A stretch of 64,000 bases of DNA. It comes from Viridothelium virens. Its lineage: Eukaryota > Ascomycota > Dothideomycetes > Trypetheliales > Trypetheliaceae. Position numbers and translations under genes: made by a program. The stretch lies in assembly GCA_010094025.1 (NCBI GenBank), contig ML991783.1, positions 124,001 to 188,000 on the forward strand, written 5' to 3'. The notes beneath the pieces are model-generated. The model was not told where the DNA came from. It ran no database searches and saw only the letters and a program-made list of their open reading frames with translations. Shown one piece after another: positions 47,323 through 57,331 of this stretch (the stretch's first letter is position 1; each line of letters opens with the position of its first letter).

Positions 47323-48810
47323 TTATGAAGAATTTGAGTTATCTGCACAGCTGAACGGCGATTCTTATAGATGGTGTTAGCAGAAATCTCGCTGAGTTTT
47401 CGATGAGTAATGCTCAGAGCCATGTCCAAACTTACCTATCAGGCCACTGGCATATGCAGTGATTATCTGTTCCACAGCACCGTATGTTCCACCACCGAGC
47501 ATGAAAAGGCCAAGGATTACCAGAAAACAGTGAAAACCCCAGAAAAGCTTCTTCCAAGCATCTTCTCGATGCCAGTCCCAATGATCATGCAACCATAGCC
47601 AACCTGGCAAGCTAATGGCTAACGGAGAGAAACACACGGCTCCAGTAAGGGCAATTAAGTAGTTAAAGATTGGAATTGCCTCAGCCAAGATGAATGAGAG
47701 ACTTGCAAGGCCTATCGTGCATCCCAACCAGGTTCCCCAATGCACAAATGTGTTAGCTTGAAGATGTCTACTATTCCTCAAAATCCGCACAAAGACGTAC
47801 TTTGACGCAATGTGTAGATATAGGCATGCAGAAATTATCAAGCCAATCAAACCAATGGCGTACGCGACCTTCTTGATCGTAGTTCCCGCACTTCCTAAGC
47901 TCGGACTGGCAACCCATTGCCCACACCAACGGTATACCACCAGGCTAAACGCGAGATATGCTGATTGTACAAGCCCCATGGCGGCAAACACCGCTTTGCT
48001 GTAATCTTGTGGCTTCTTCATCTCGGAAATAACTGGGAGGAATGCTCCGGAGCCTCCGGAAGATACAAAAATTGTCGTCGAGGCGGTGATGCCCTCCACG
48101 AAAGTCGGATGAGCGATTACGAAGTATCCCAATTCGTACGGACCCGTCTGCGGAGCAGCAGCCGGTCGACTCCGCGTAGTAACACCAATAACAACGATGA
48201 GGACTGCGGTAAAGATTGAAGCAAAACCAACCCACGTTAGAAGCCCCAGCTTTTGGAACTTCCTAATGCTTCCTGCGATGATTACGACGACAGTAGCCAG
48301 GAAGCCCCACCATGCAGTACATGCGGCGTGATCGCTCAGTGCATTCAATCCGACAGAAACGGCCTGAACGCTCGATCCCGTACCAAGGACATTCGCAAAG
48401 ATGTATAGGAACCCGGCCACCTCTTTCAGCAAGCGTCCGCCTACCACCTCTGCCATGTCAGCAATAGTATGGCATTTCGCATGACGGTTCCGGAAGTTGC
48501 CCTGGATAATTGCGGTTCGTGTATTGATCACTCCCCACCCGACCACCGAAAGTGCACCACCAACAGCTCCTAACGAGTACATAGCAGTTGGAATGCTGAG
48601 GACGCCGGTAGCGAAGAGGACTTTCACGAAAATTATAGAGGCGCGGGGCCAGGTGACGGTGCGGAAATCAACGACGCCAGGACCTTTGGTGAAGATTTCA
48701 AAGGAGTCGTCTGTGGTGGGGAGAATGACGCCCTCTTCATCCACAGCATCTTCGGGTCGAGAGGGTATGACACTAGTCTCTGGCAACGCGGACTTTCCAG
48801 TTTTCTCCAT
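47323..48810 (-). CDS. AAAP-family amino-acid permease
   Basis: Two exons (47436-48810, 47323-47342) give 464 residues. The final exon is only 20 nt and encodes DNSNSS, an ending I recall in fungal neutral amino-acid permeases. Eleven or so membrane segments begin with SIIFVKVLFATGVLSIP (about residue 58). Family features include the long cytosolic acidic N-terminus and FNYLIALTGAVCFSPLA. Such permeases (Neurospora mtr-like) import neutral and aromatic amino acids through the plasma membrane. GATAAG sites at 48935-48941 and 49171-49177 upstream fit nitrogen regulation, which is inference. It neighbours the deacetylase-fold hydrolase and amidase. Confidence 0.9.
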
Positions 48811-49327
48811 ACTGACAAGACTTTGGCAGAGAATCCAAAATTACTAGTCGTATGTAAGAGGCGCAAGAAGAAGAAGAAGTTTGACTGGACTCAAGATAGC
48901 ATTCCAATGGGGAAGCGCGTATGAAATATGAAGAAGATAAGTATAGAATTCATGACGAGAATGAAAATGGAATACGAAATGTACCACAACCAATGAAAGT
49001 ATTCTTCTATCTCGGCCGAGCCTATACCTACTATGATCGCTGGTGTTCGAGAAATGCGGCTGGACATGTAAGGTATCCTGGTCCTCCCCAAGACTGGCCA
49101 AATGCACTCCAAGGCTACAGCTGCCTGTCTAGTGACACTCCTACCATAATCACAATAAGCTACGGGAAAGCGATAAGCAGCATTTGACCTCTCAAAGCCG
49201 AGGTGCATGATACCTAGCTGAATTGCTGAATGTGCATCTGTAAAGAGGATGCAGCCACCCCCGCTTCATAAAAAACCACGCACAAGGGTCAACCAGTGAG
49301 CTGGGTTGACAGGCATGAAGGCCATGT
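48811..49327. promoter_or_regulatory. permease promoter with two GATA sites
   Basis: 517 bp. AGATAAG at 48935-48941 and CGATAAG at 49171-49177 match the HGATAR consensus of fungal GATA factors (AreA/Nit2). The region may also contain a short last exon of the neighbouring hydrolase, because that coding frame ends on a strong GTAAGT donor. Confidence 0.5.
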
Positions 49328-50370
49328 TCACATCAACTTACCATCCGTTTGGCTGCCCGGCATATATGGAACCTGATACTTGTAATGATCCGCAATGTCA
49401 CGCCTTGTCGCGACCCACACGCCTGGCTTTGCCTTGATATACTGCATGAAATTCCTCAGGGCCTCCGCCCGACCAGGCTTTCCAATGATGCGCGCATGCA
49501 GCGGGATGTTCATCATCTTTCCGCCTTCACGATATAACATATCAAAGGTACTTTTGAGGTAATTCTCGTATGTTTGACCAGCAGAAGTCATAAAGCCTGG
49601 CGCCATATGGAACTTGCCATCGTTGCAGTCGTAATTGTACGGAACTATCAGCATTCCCTCGCGTTGCTCTTCGGGTAAACTGGCTTCCCACGGCAGGTCT
49701 ATCCAGTATGGCACGTCATCGTTGTAAGCTTCGGAAGAGTAGAGAAGCTTATGACCTATTTCCTTGAGAGCAATAGGGACCAGGGCATGAGTTTGAGGGC
49801 TGCCTCTTCCGAAGTAGAAGCCGACTGGCATTTCCCCGGTTGCCTCCTTGAGAGCTAACCAGGTGTCCTTGATGTACTTCTTGTCTTCCTCAAGATTGTA
49901 GTCCCAAATTTCGAGCCACCGTAGGCCATGAGCACCGATTTCGTGGTTTTCGCGAACGCATGCTCTTGCGAAACCTGGATTTTTCTCCATCGCTTTGGCG
50001 ATCGCCCAAATTGTCATCTTCCATCCAAACTCTTGCATAAGCCTGAAAACACGCCAGCAGCCAACGCGCGATCCATATTCGAAATCTTGCTCCGAGTTTA
50101 GGTATCTCCCTCCTGGCTTCACTCCGCCAGTTGACCCTTTCTCCCATAGATATGGTTCGGAAAAGCCATCTTCTTCGACTGATCTTTCGCCGCCCTCTTC
50201 ATAGTTGAGGATGAAGGACACGGCGATGCGAGCGCCATTGGGCCACGATACCCGACCGCCCTCCTCACCAAATCCTGAGGAGTCAGCACACGAATGCGCA
50301 AGTGAAAGGGTTTGCTCAAATCACCTTCGAAATCTCGTGGGAGTTGCAGACTTTCTTCAACGTGAGGCAT
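49328..50370 (-). CDS. PuuE/allantoinase-like polysaccharide-deacetylase-fold hydrolase
   Basis: Exons 50325-50370 and 49328-50274 join over a 50-nt intron in phase (PRDFEGFGEEGG) to about 330 residues. The NodB-like fold shows as WPNGARIAVSFILNYEEGGE, where the usual deacetylase Asp-Asp is replaced by Glu-Glu-Gly, as in the PuuE subfamily. Further motifs are YEYGSR-like FEYGSRVGCWR, NHEIGAHGLRW with the HxxxxH-type metal site, and NIPLHARIIGKPGR. Bacterial PuuE hydrolyses allantoin or cyclic amides; fungal members are uncharacterised. The frame ends GSQTDGKLM over a GTAAGT donor, so the true 3' end may use another exon. Divergent from an amidase with a 414-bp shared promoter. Confidence 0.85.
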
Positions 50371-50784
50371 GGTTAGCGATAAGCAGCAGTGAAGGTTGAT
50401 GAGGTCTAAACGCACTTAAAACTCATTCAGCAGCCCATAGTTCCCTCATGATACCTTTACGATCAGTCATGCCACCCTTCGTCATGGTACTGATGAACGG
50501 GAAAGTGGAGATGGGAATGATCAAGGGTTTGCTGCAATTCCCCCACTGCCGATCCTACCTCCTACGTGCCGCCGCTTTGACCTTTCCCCTAGCGTTATCA
50601 GACACCGATTCTGTGGTACGATAATGTTTAGGGATTTCCGAATATCCATTATTCAGAAGTATCTTTTTTGCGTACTTCGCAATGTATTCCTTAGACCGGA
50701 GATATTCGATCGGAGCTATCCTTCGATGCTTGACGTAAATGCTACAGAGAAATACTCATACTGAATACCGCTGCAACAAACAAC
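50371..50784. promoter_or_regulatory. shared divergent promoter, hydrolase / amidase, with GATA sites
   Basis: 414 bp between divergent start codons. HGATAR-type sites occur at 50377-50383 (CGATAAG, next to the hydrolase start) and 50595-50601 (GATAA on the minus strand). This fits control by a nitrogen GATA factor but is not proof. Confidence 0.5.
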
Positions 50785-52583
50785 ATGTCTGTCCTTTCTC
50801 TTAGTCCGAAGGAAGGCAATCCTGTCACCTTGAATGATCTGCAGAAGGCTTGTGCATCATTAGATGTTACTCTCAAGGATGAGGAACTGGAGGATTACAG
50901 GAAGCTTTTGGCCACCTTTCATGAAGCTGCTGCGGAGCTCATGAACATGTCAAGTATGCTTATCTGGAACGAAGCTGCTACACGAGACTAAGCGGTGAGC
51001 AGACTACGAACTTCAGGTAGATTTAGATCGCGTTCCCAGAAAGAATGTGCGTTACCCAACTCCAGAAGAGCTGAAGCAGGGATGGGCATGGAAATGCAGT
51101 ATCAGGAATAAGAGCTCATCAGGTTCTGGTCTCTTAACTGGCAAAACCATAGCCCTGAAAGATAACATATCAGTCGCTCACGTACCGTCACTTCTTGGTA
51201 CAGATTTTGTTAAAGATTATACACCTGTAAGATATGCTTTGACCTCTTCTTCAAGAATGCTTTTTGCCTAAGAGTCAAGAAAGAGTAGTGATGCCACTGT
51301 TGTGACTCGCGTTCTAACAAATGATGCGCACGTCGTCGGTAAAGCTACATGTGAAAATATGTGTCACAGCTCCGTATCGCATTCAGCAGCCACTGGTCCA
51401 ATCCACAACCCATTTGCGGAAGGCTATTCCGCTGGTGGTAGCTCTAGCGGTTGTGGAGTGCTCGTAGCAAATGCAGAGGTTGATCTAGCAATCGGCGCAG
51501 ACCAAGGTATTCATCCTGTCCCGTCTTTATCGAAACTCAAAGCAATTCATTACAGTTCTAGGAGGTAGCGTACGGATACCCGCCTGCAATTGCGGCCTTG
51601 TGGGCCTCAAACCCACCTTTGGCCTAATCCCATATACGGGTTGCTCCTCCAACGAGCCTACAAACGACCACTTGGGCACCATGACTCGCACTGTCTTTGA
51701 CACTGCTCTCCTCCTGTCCACCATTGCTGGGCCCGACTACATCGATGATCGAAGCAGTTTTGCCCCCTATTCCGTGCCTTCGTACCACACCAGCCTGCTC
51801 CGCCTGTCCAATCCAACCGACCTCTCAGACCTACGCATTGGGGTCATCACCGAGTCCCTAGCCTCTCCTACACTTCACCCAGGCATCAAATCCACCTTCC
51901 TCGCTGCCTGCTCCCGCCTCGCATCCATCTCCCACGCCACCGTTGTCGATGTCTCGATCCCGCTTCATACGAAGGGGCCCCTAATCTGGACGGGCGTCTC
52001 CAAGCCCGGAGGCTACCTCACCAAACTCCTCGGAGCCCCCGGCCGACGGACCTACGAACTATTGTCGCTGAACGAGCAGACGCGCACGCCGCTGCCCCCG
52101 GAGCGATGGGACGCCGCGTATCCGGCGACCAAGCACATCTACCTTGCGGGTGCGTATGCCGCCGACCACTTCCCCGCGCTGCAAGCCAAGGCCACGAATC
52201 TGAGTCGCGCGTTGCGAGACGCGTATGAAGGGGCGATGGAGAGGGAGAAGCTGGATGTGCTGATCACGCCGACGCTGCCGACGCTGCCAAGTCGGCACTG
52301 TGAGGACGGAGCCGGGCCGATTGAGAAGATGAAGGGGCAATTGGGGGTTACGGAAAATACGTGTGCGTTTAATCAGACGGGTCATCCGGCGATGACGGTG
52401 CCGATGGGAATGGTGGAGTTGGAAGAGGGCCCATTAGGTAGAACGGGAAGGAAGGTACCCGTGGGGATGCAGATTGTGGGGCGCTGGTTCGCTGAGGAGG
52501 TGGTGCTGAGAGTGGGGTTCGCATGGGAGCAAGGCAACAAATGGAAAGAGTTGCAGGAGTCTGGAGATGAGAGTGAGAGATAG
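50785..52583 (+). CDS. amidase signature-family amidase
   Basis: Four exons (50785-50953, 51003-51226, 51284-51506, 51562-52583) close in phase to 545 residues. The Ser-cisSer-Lys triad is intact: Lys in TIALKDNI, the cis-Ser in SAGGSSSG and the nucleophile Ser in GGSVRIPA, the last split by the third intron. NCGLVGLKPTFGLIPYTG and DHLGTMTRTVFD match the aliphatic/enantioselective amidase subgroup rather than fungal AmdS. It hydrolyses a carboxamide to acid plus ammonia; the substrate is unknown. The acceptor of the second intron (AAAG) was chosen by phase and is the weakest junction. Convergent with the downstream kinase, 145 nt apart. Confidence 0.92.
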
Positions 52584-52728
52584 AGATAGCTTGGATTGCA
52601 TGCGATATGATGACTATGCAAAGAGGATATAAGAGTGAACCATGTACGAGGAGGAAACAATATACAAGCTTATATGCCAGTTGTACGCCCACCCTCTCCA
52701 CCTGCTCTTTGGATCTCATCTTTTCGTT

Positions 52729-54420
52729 TCAAAATCCCCACTCTCCACTATCCAAGAGACTCTGACTTGCCACAAAACTGAAACCACCAAAAACGTTGCC
52801 TTCCTCTTTCGTTGCCATCATCTCCTCAAAGGACTTCCCTGCTGTAGTCGCCACAGGGCTCACCGCTAGCTCTGTAAATTCGCGAGAGAAGTTCTCCGCC
52901 AGCTCTGGATCCGTGATCAGCGGTTTTATAGGCGGCTCCAGCTCTCTCTTTCCTAACGCCTTCCAGTCAATCTTACGGAAGAAGCGATGTTTCTTGATCG
53001 TCTGTAGATCCTTAGGCATGTTGGCGCCAAGCCGTTTCTTCGGCTCTTTACGTAGAAGGCGGGTGAGAAGGTCTTTGGCATCTGGGCCGAGGAAGTAGGG
53101 TAGCGTGAGCTTGGATTTGAGGATCTTTTCTTGGATCTTGGCATGGTTTGGACCGGTGAAGGGGGGACCGCCCGTGAGTAGATCAAAGCCGATGGCGCCG
53201 AGAGACCAGTAATCGACCACCATGCCATAGTCTTGACCTTGAATTACTTCAGGCGCCATGTATTCGACAGTACCGAGAATGGAGTTGCAGCGGGTATCGT
53301 CATCAACGGCTACTTTGGAGAGGCCGAAGTCAGTAAGGAGGAGGTGCCCTTCGGAATCCAAGAGACAATTCTCGGGTTTGAGGTCTCGGTAGATTACACC
53401 GATATTGGTATGCAGATGCTCCAGGGCAAGAACCATCTCGGCCATGTAGAAGGCAGCAACATCTTCAGTGAACATCTTCTCTGCGAGGAGATGGGTGAAG
53501 AGCTCGCCGCCTTGGGCGTATTCGAGGATGAGATACAGCTTCTCGTGGTCTTGGAACGCGTAGAAGAGTTTCACCAGGTACGGGTGACGAAGGGATTCGA
53601 GAATTGTACGCTCGGTTTTGGTTTGTTCGACGATTTTGTGGACTGTCAAGGATGCTTTACGAAATTGCTTTTGAGCATAGAGACGGCCGGTCGCACGCTG
53701 TTTGACTAGCAAGACAGTGCCGAAGGTGCCTTTTCCAAGACATGTAAGAGGCTCGAAATCCGAAGCGGTCATCTTGCGAACAATTGAGTCCTGTCGAAGC
53801 CCTCCCTCTATTGCGCTAATTATCGATTTGGAGCCGAGCTCGGGGCTGACGAAATCGTCCTGAAGAGGAATCTCATAGCAATCCATTTCCGTTCGATCGC
53901 CATCACTAAGTGTCCGAGAGGATCCGTCTGGGCTGGAAAGATTGGACCTCAACTTGCTGGCAGAGCGCTGAGACGGGGAACGAGCGCCATTTTGAATATT
54001 GAGAGCATCCAGTTGTAGTCTCAGCGCGCTGATACCGCCGCCATTTGCCACGGCACTAAGGCTGGGACTGCTGGTTACACTGGGTAAATTTCTACCCCTA
54101 GTGCCAAGCCTGGGTGAACCTGTACTCGAATAATCGGATTCTTCACCACCAGAAGTAACAGGAGTCTGAAAGCCGTAGATTGTAGTTGCGGCTGGCGCAG
54201 CTGGTAATTTGTTGTTTCGTCTTTTCTTCTTTTTCTTCGCCGCTTTGCTCTTGACAGCGTCGATATCCAACCGATGCTCTACTAAAAGGTCTTCAGGCGG
54301 ACTCAGAGTGGCATTTCTGACTGTTACAGGAGAAGCGATTGACACCGGAGGAGTGCTAGCACGAACGTCTGTCATGGTGTCTGTGTGCGCTTCCAGTTTT
54401 GTGATGTGTTTCACGACCAA
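52729..54420 (-). CDS. AGC protein kinase, S6K/Psk1-like
   Basis: A single exon of 563 residues. The N-terminus is disordered, with a basic cluster AAKKKKKRRNNK (about 60-71) that could be a nuclear signal. The kinase domain spans about 222-481: GKGTFGTVLLV, YAQKQF (VAIK Lys), YRDLKPEN (Asp346) and TDFGLSK. The AGC C-terminal extension follows, ending in the hydrophobic motif FGGFSF. The activation loop reads CNSILGTVEYMAPE, with Ser instead of the usual Thr-Phe-Cys, so PDK1 recognition may differ. Similarity is greatest, by recall, to S. pombe Psk1/S6K-like kinases that report TORC1 activity. An internal Met at residue 16 is an alternative start. Confidence 0.9.
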   Translation of the reverse strand: MVVKHITKLEAHTDTMTDVRASTPPVSIASPVTVRNATLSPPEDLLVEHRLDIDAVKSKAAKKKKKRRNNKLPAAPAATTIYGFQTPVTSGGEESDYSSTGSPRLGTRGRNLPSVTSSPSLSAVANGGGISALRLQLDALNIQNGARSPSQRSASKLRSNLSSPDGSSRTLSDGDRTEMDCYEIPLQDDFVSPELGSKSIISAIEGGLRQDSIVRKMTASDFEPLTCLGKGTFGTVLLVKQRATGRLYAQKQFRKASLTVHKIVEQTKTERTILESLRHPYLVKLFYAFQDHEKLYLILEYAQGGELFTHLLAEKMFTEDVAAFYMAEMVLALEHLHTNIGVIYRDLKPENCLLDSEGHLLLTDFGLSKVAVDDDTRCNSILGTVEYMAPEVIQGQDYGMVVDYWSLGAIGFDLLTGGPPFTGPNHAKIQEKILKSKLTLPYFLGPDAKDLLTRLLRKEPKKRLGANMPKDLQTIKKHRFFRKIDWKALGKRELEPPIKPLITDPELAENFSREFTELAVSPVATTAGKSFEEMMATKEEGNVFGGFSFVASQSLLDSGEWGF

Positions 54421-57331
54421 GTCAGGACCCAGAAGTCGAGGGCTCCTCTTTGCCCTCCTTCTAACCGAGAAGTAACACAGTCGAAATCAGAAACTGCATC
54501 TAATGTGAGCTTGTTCAGGGTTAAGGACTGAGCGAGTTCTTTTGGCACGTTTGAAGACTAAGAAACGTCAGCGCATCAACTACGGGATCCGCGAAAATAT
54601 CCCAGTACCTGCCTGTGCAAATTCCACTAACCAGATTATTTCGTCCGCCCAGTCAAGGCGGACCAAACGCCCCTAGCCAGATGCACGAAGCAAAACCAGT
54701 AACCACAACAGAGAGTCCCTGTGTGAGGAGAGAAGCTGAAACGGAAACGCGTCCGGAGAGAAAGGGGAGTCTCGTGGTCGATGGGTAGCCCATAGATGTT
54801 TTTCGGATATTACTAGCAATTGCGGTTTTGATGCCAGACAGGAGTTCTGACAAAAGGAAGCAGTTTAATGGTATTGTTCGTGTAGGTGTTATTGATCAGG
54901 AGCCCAGCGGTCACAAAGTAAGCGCGTTCGCCGAGGTTATTCCGATGAAGCATGATCGAGCCTGCCATTTTAGGTTAGCGTGGGCAGACTCCTTCTTATT
55001 AGGTCCACCCAGTTTTTATGCTCCTCATTATCCACTTTATCCATATTATTCCTTTCCATCATTGCATCTTCGTCTGCGCTGCCTCATTCACACGTGTGCA
55101 ATTGGGGTTTATTTTGCTGAACGTGTACGGTAGTTCAGAGAAATATCGGCAAATGTTCGAATTCAAAAAGAAAGAACGGGATGCGAACAGTAAGGTAAGA
55201 TATACACTCTCATGACTTTATTTGGGAAGCCACGATCGGTCTTAGAAATCCCCATGGACCGGCTGTGTTGTCGTGGTTAAATTGCATATTATCCTGCTAT
55301 CCCTCGTGCTTGGGATGAACTGAAGTACCCAGACTGTGGTTAGCGAAATGGCATTATCTGTCCGTTGCGATGTCAAATATCTATGTGAATACTAGGTACG
55401 GAGTAGGGTTGAGCAACAAAAGCGTAAGTCTCCCTTTGGATGAACTTCAAGGACTTCATAGACCTGATTATTTCGAATCAGCAATGTCTAGGTGGACATT
55501 GGATGCCAGTGGCAGGACTACGCTGTACTTGTGTATCTCCCCGTGCCGTTCACGCCGTTATACCCTAGCCATGACTACGCTCGATGGTAGGTATGTACGG
55601 AGTACTACGCATCGGCACAGCTCACCCACCATCTCGCTCTCATCTTACCGTACAAAGTGCCAGTTGGACCAGTGTTGTGAGCAAGCACTTAAGCTGGGGC
55701 CGAATCATTGCCGCTCTGCAGGAATATTTAGTTACAACTATTCTGCAAAGTATGGAGGAAGCCAACAGGCGATGAAACTTCTAATCAACGGGTGAACTCT
55801 TCGCAGAACTGCGTTCAAGTTCCAGTCCAAAGACCATTGGGCTTTCCAACGAAGAAGACTGTGTTCTGCATGAGGTGCCGATGTCTTGGCAACGGCAACA
55901 ATTATCCCGTTAACGTCGACTTGTAGATGTGGATCTTGATTTTAATGGAAAATATCCGAGCGTAAAGAGTCAGTTGACAGATGACAGCCAGTACTAGTCT
56001 TGTCACTATTGCGGTGATTGACTGAATGGAGTTCAAACTAAGAGGTAGGAACATTTATTGAAACGATAGATCTGGTTGCGTCGAGTCATGGTGTATCCCA
56101 ATGTCGTAAGGGCATCCGGGGGGGGGGGGGAGTATAAGTGTCATTATGGAGAATATATCCCAAGGAAAGTCATGACCCCTTGAGGAGGCTGTGCTGTGTT
56201 GAGCTTCAGGGATCACGGTAAGCGATGGGCAAAAACGTTGCAGCAACGCTACACCTACGGAGTACTCATTACATACCACGCTCGTGTGCGTGGAGAGGCC
56301 GGAGGCTAGAGCAGGCAGGGTCCATTTGTCACAACGCCTTTTTTGCTAGCGATGCCGAGGTCGCTCTCGCCTGCCATTGCCTCTTAGAAAAGGTTCAAAC
56401 TTCAAAAGCTAATTCGATATCACCACGCACATTTGCACCACATGCCAAGATTTCTCGAGGGTGTGGCTATGCGCATCGGCCTCTGCGATAAACGCTTGAA
56501 CGGGCGGTTGCCTTGAGCCTTTGCAATATTATTTTGTCGATGCTGAAACGGTAGGCCAACCATCAGCCTCTTGGCCCTTCCAGGCCCGGAGAGACAGCGC
56601 GAAACGCCGAGCTGGCCAGTCCCCGGCCGACGTGGTCTCCTTTTGGCGGCCAACCGATGAGAGCACGGGCCGTAGACGGATGCGAGCAGGCTCAAGGGCT
56701 CCTCTTTTGGCTTACTGAAACTGTGAAACAATGGGCGTGCAGCTGTGAGCGAGCGCTAATGCAAGGTACGAGACGGACAGATCCAGCCGGATTCGGAAAG
56801 CTCCCCAGACCTTCCCAGAAGTCAGCGGCTCGAGTTGATGCTTTGGCCGCCGCTGGCCAACCGCTTCCAACTCAGGGGGCACAACCTCACCCCTATGACC
56901 CCAGCTAGACCACAATGCTCCATGATGACCATCCCCCATCGGGAGATGCACGAAACAACTCCACATGCCTTCCCTCCGTTTTTCACCTTGCCCGGCTCAT
57001 GTGTTTGGCGCGCTAGAACGAACTTTCATGCCATTCGCGGCCTACAGGCACTGGGCGTCGGTTCTGGATCCATCGTTTCAGCGGGCATGCTGAACCTGTA
57101 GGTGGCTATGACAAACAGGTAACCTTAGGTATATCTTCCTCAGCATCTGGCCACATTCAAGCCCACTTTTCTCCTTCATCCTTTTCTTTCTCTCATCCAT
57201 CCACAGTCTACTTTCTTGGAGAGACAGAGTCACTCGTTCCTTTGCTCTCAGTACTCGGAGTCCATCTCCACCACAATCGTTTCTTATTAGTATACTTAAT
57301 TCAAACCCTACTCCCTCATTAAATAATTGAT
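54421..57331. other. long intergenic region with TACGGAGTA motifs
   Basis: 2.9 kb between divergent starts of the kinase and the CFEM gene; the longest gene-free stretch. It contains TACGGAGTA at 55397-55405, 55596-55604 and 56256-56264 and a run of 13 G at 56118-56130. Open frames are short and show no domain. The last 150 bp is CT-rich, a usual fungal promoter feature. Confidence 0.55.
56118..56130 (+). repeat. homopolymer G13
   Basis: Thirteen consecutive G in intergenic DNA. Confidence 0.8.
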
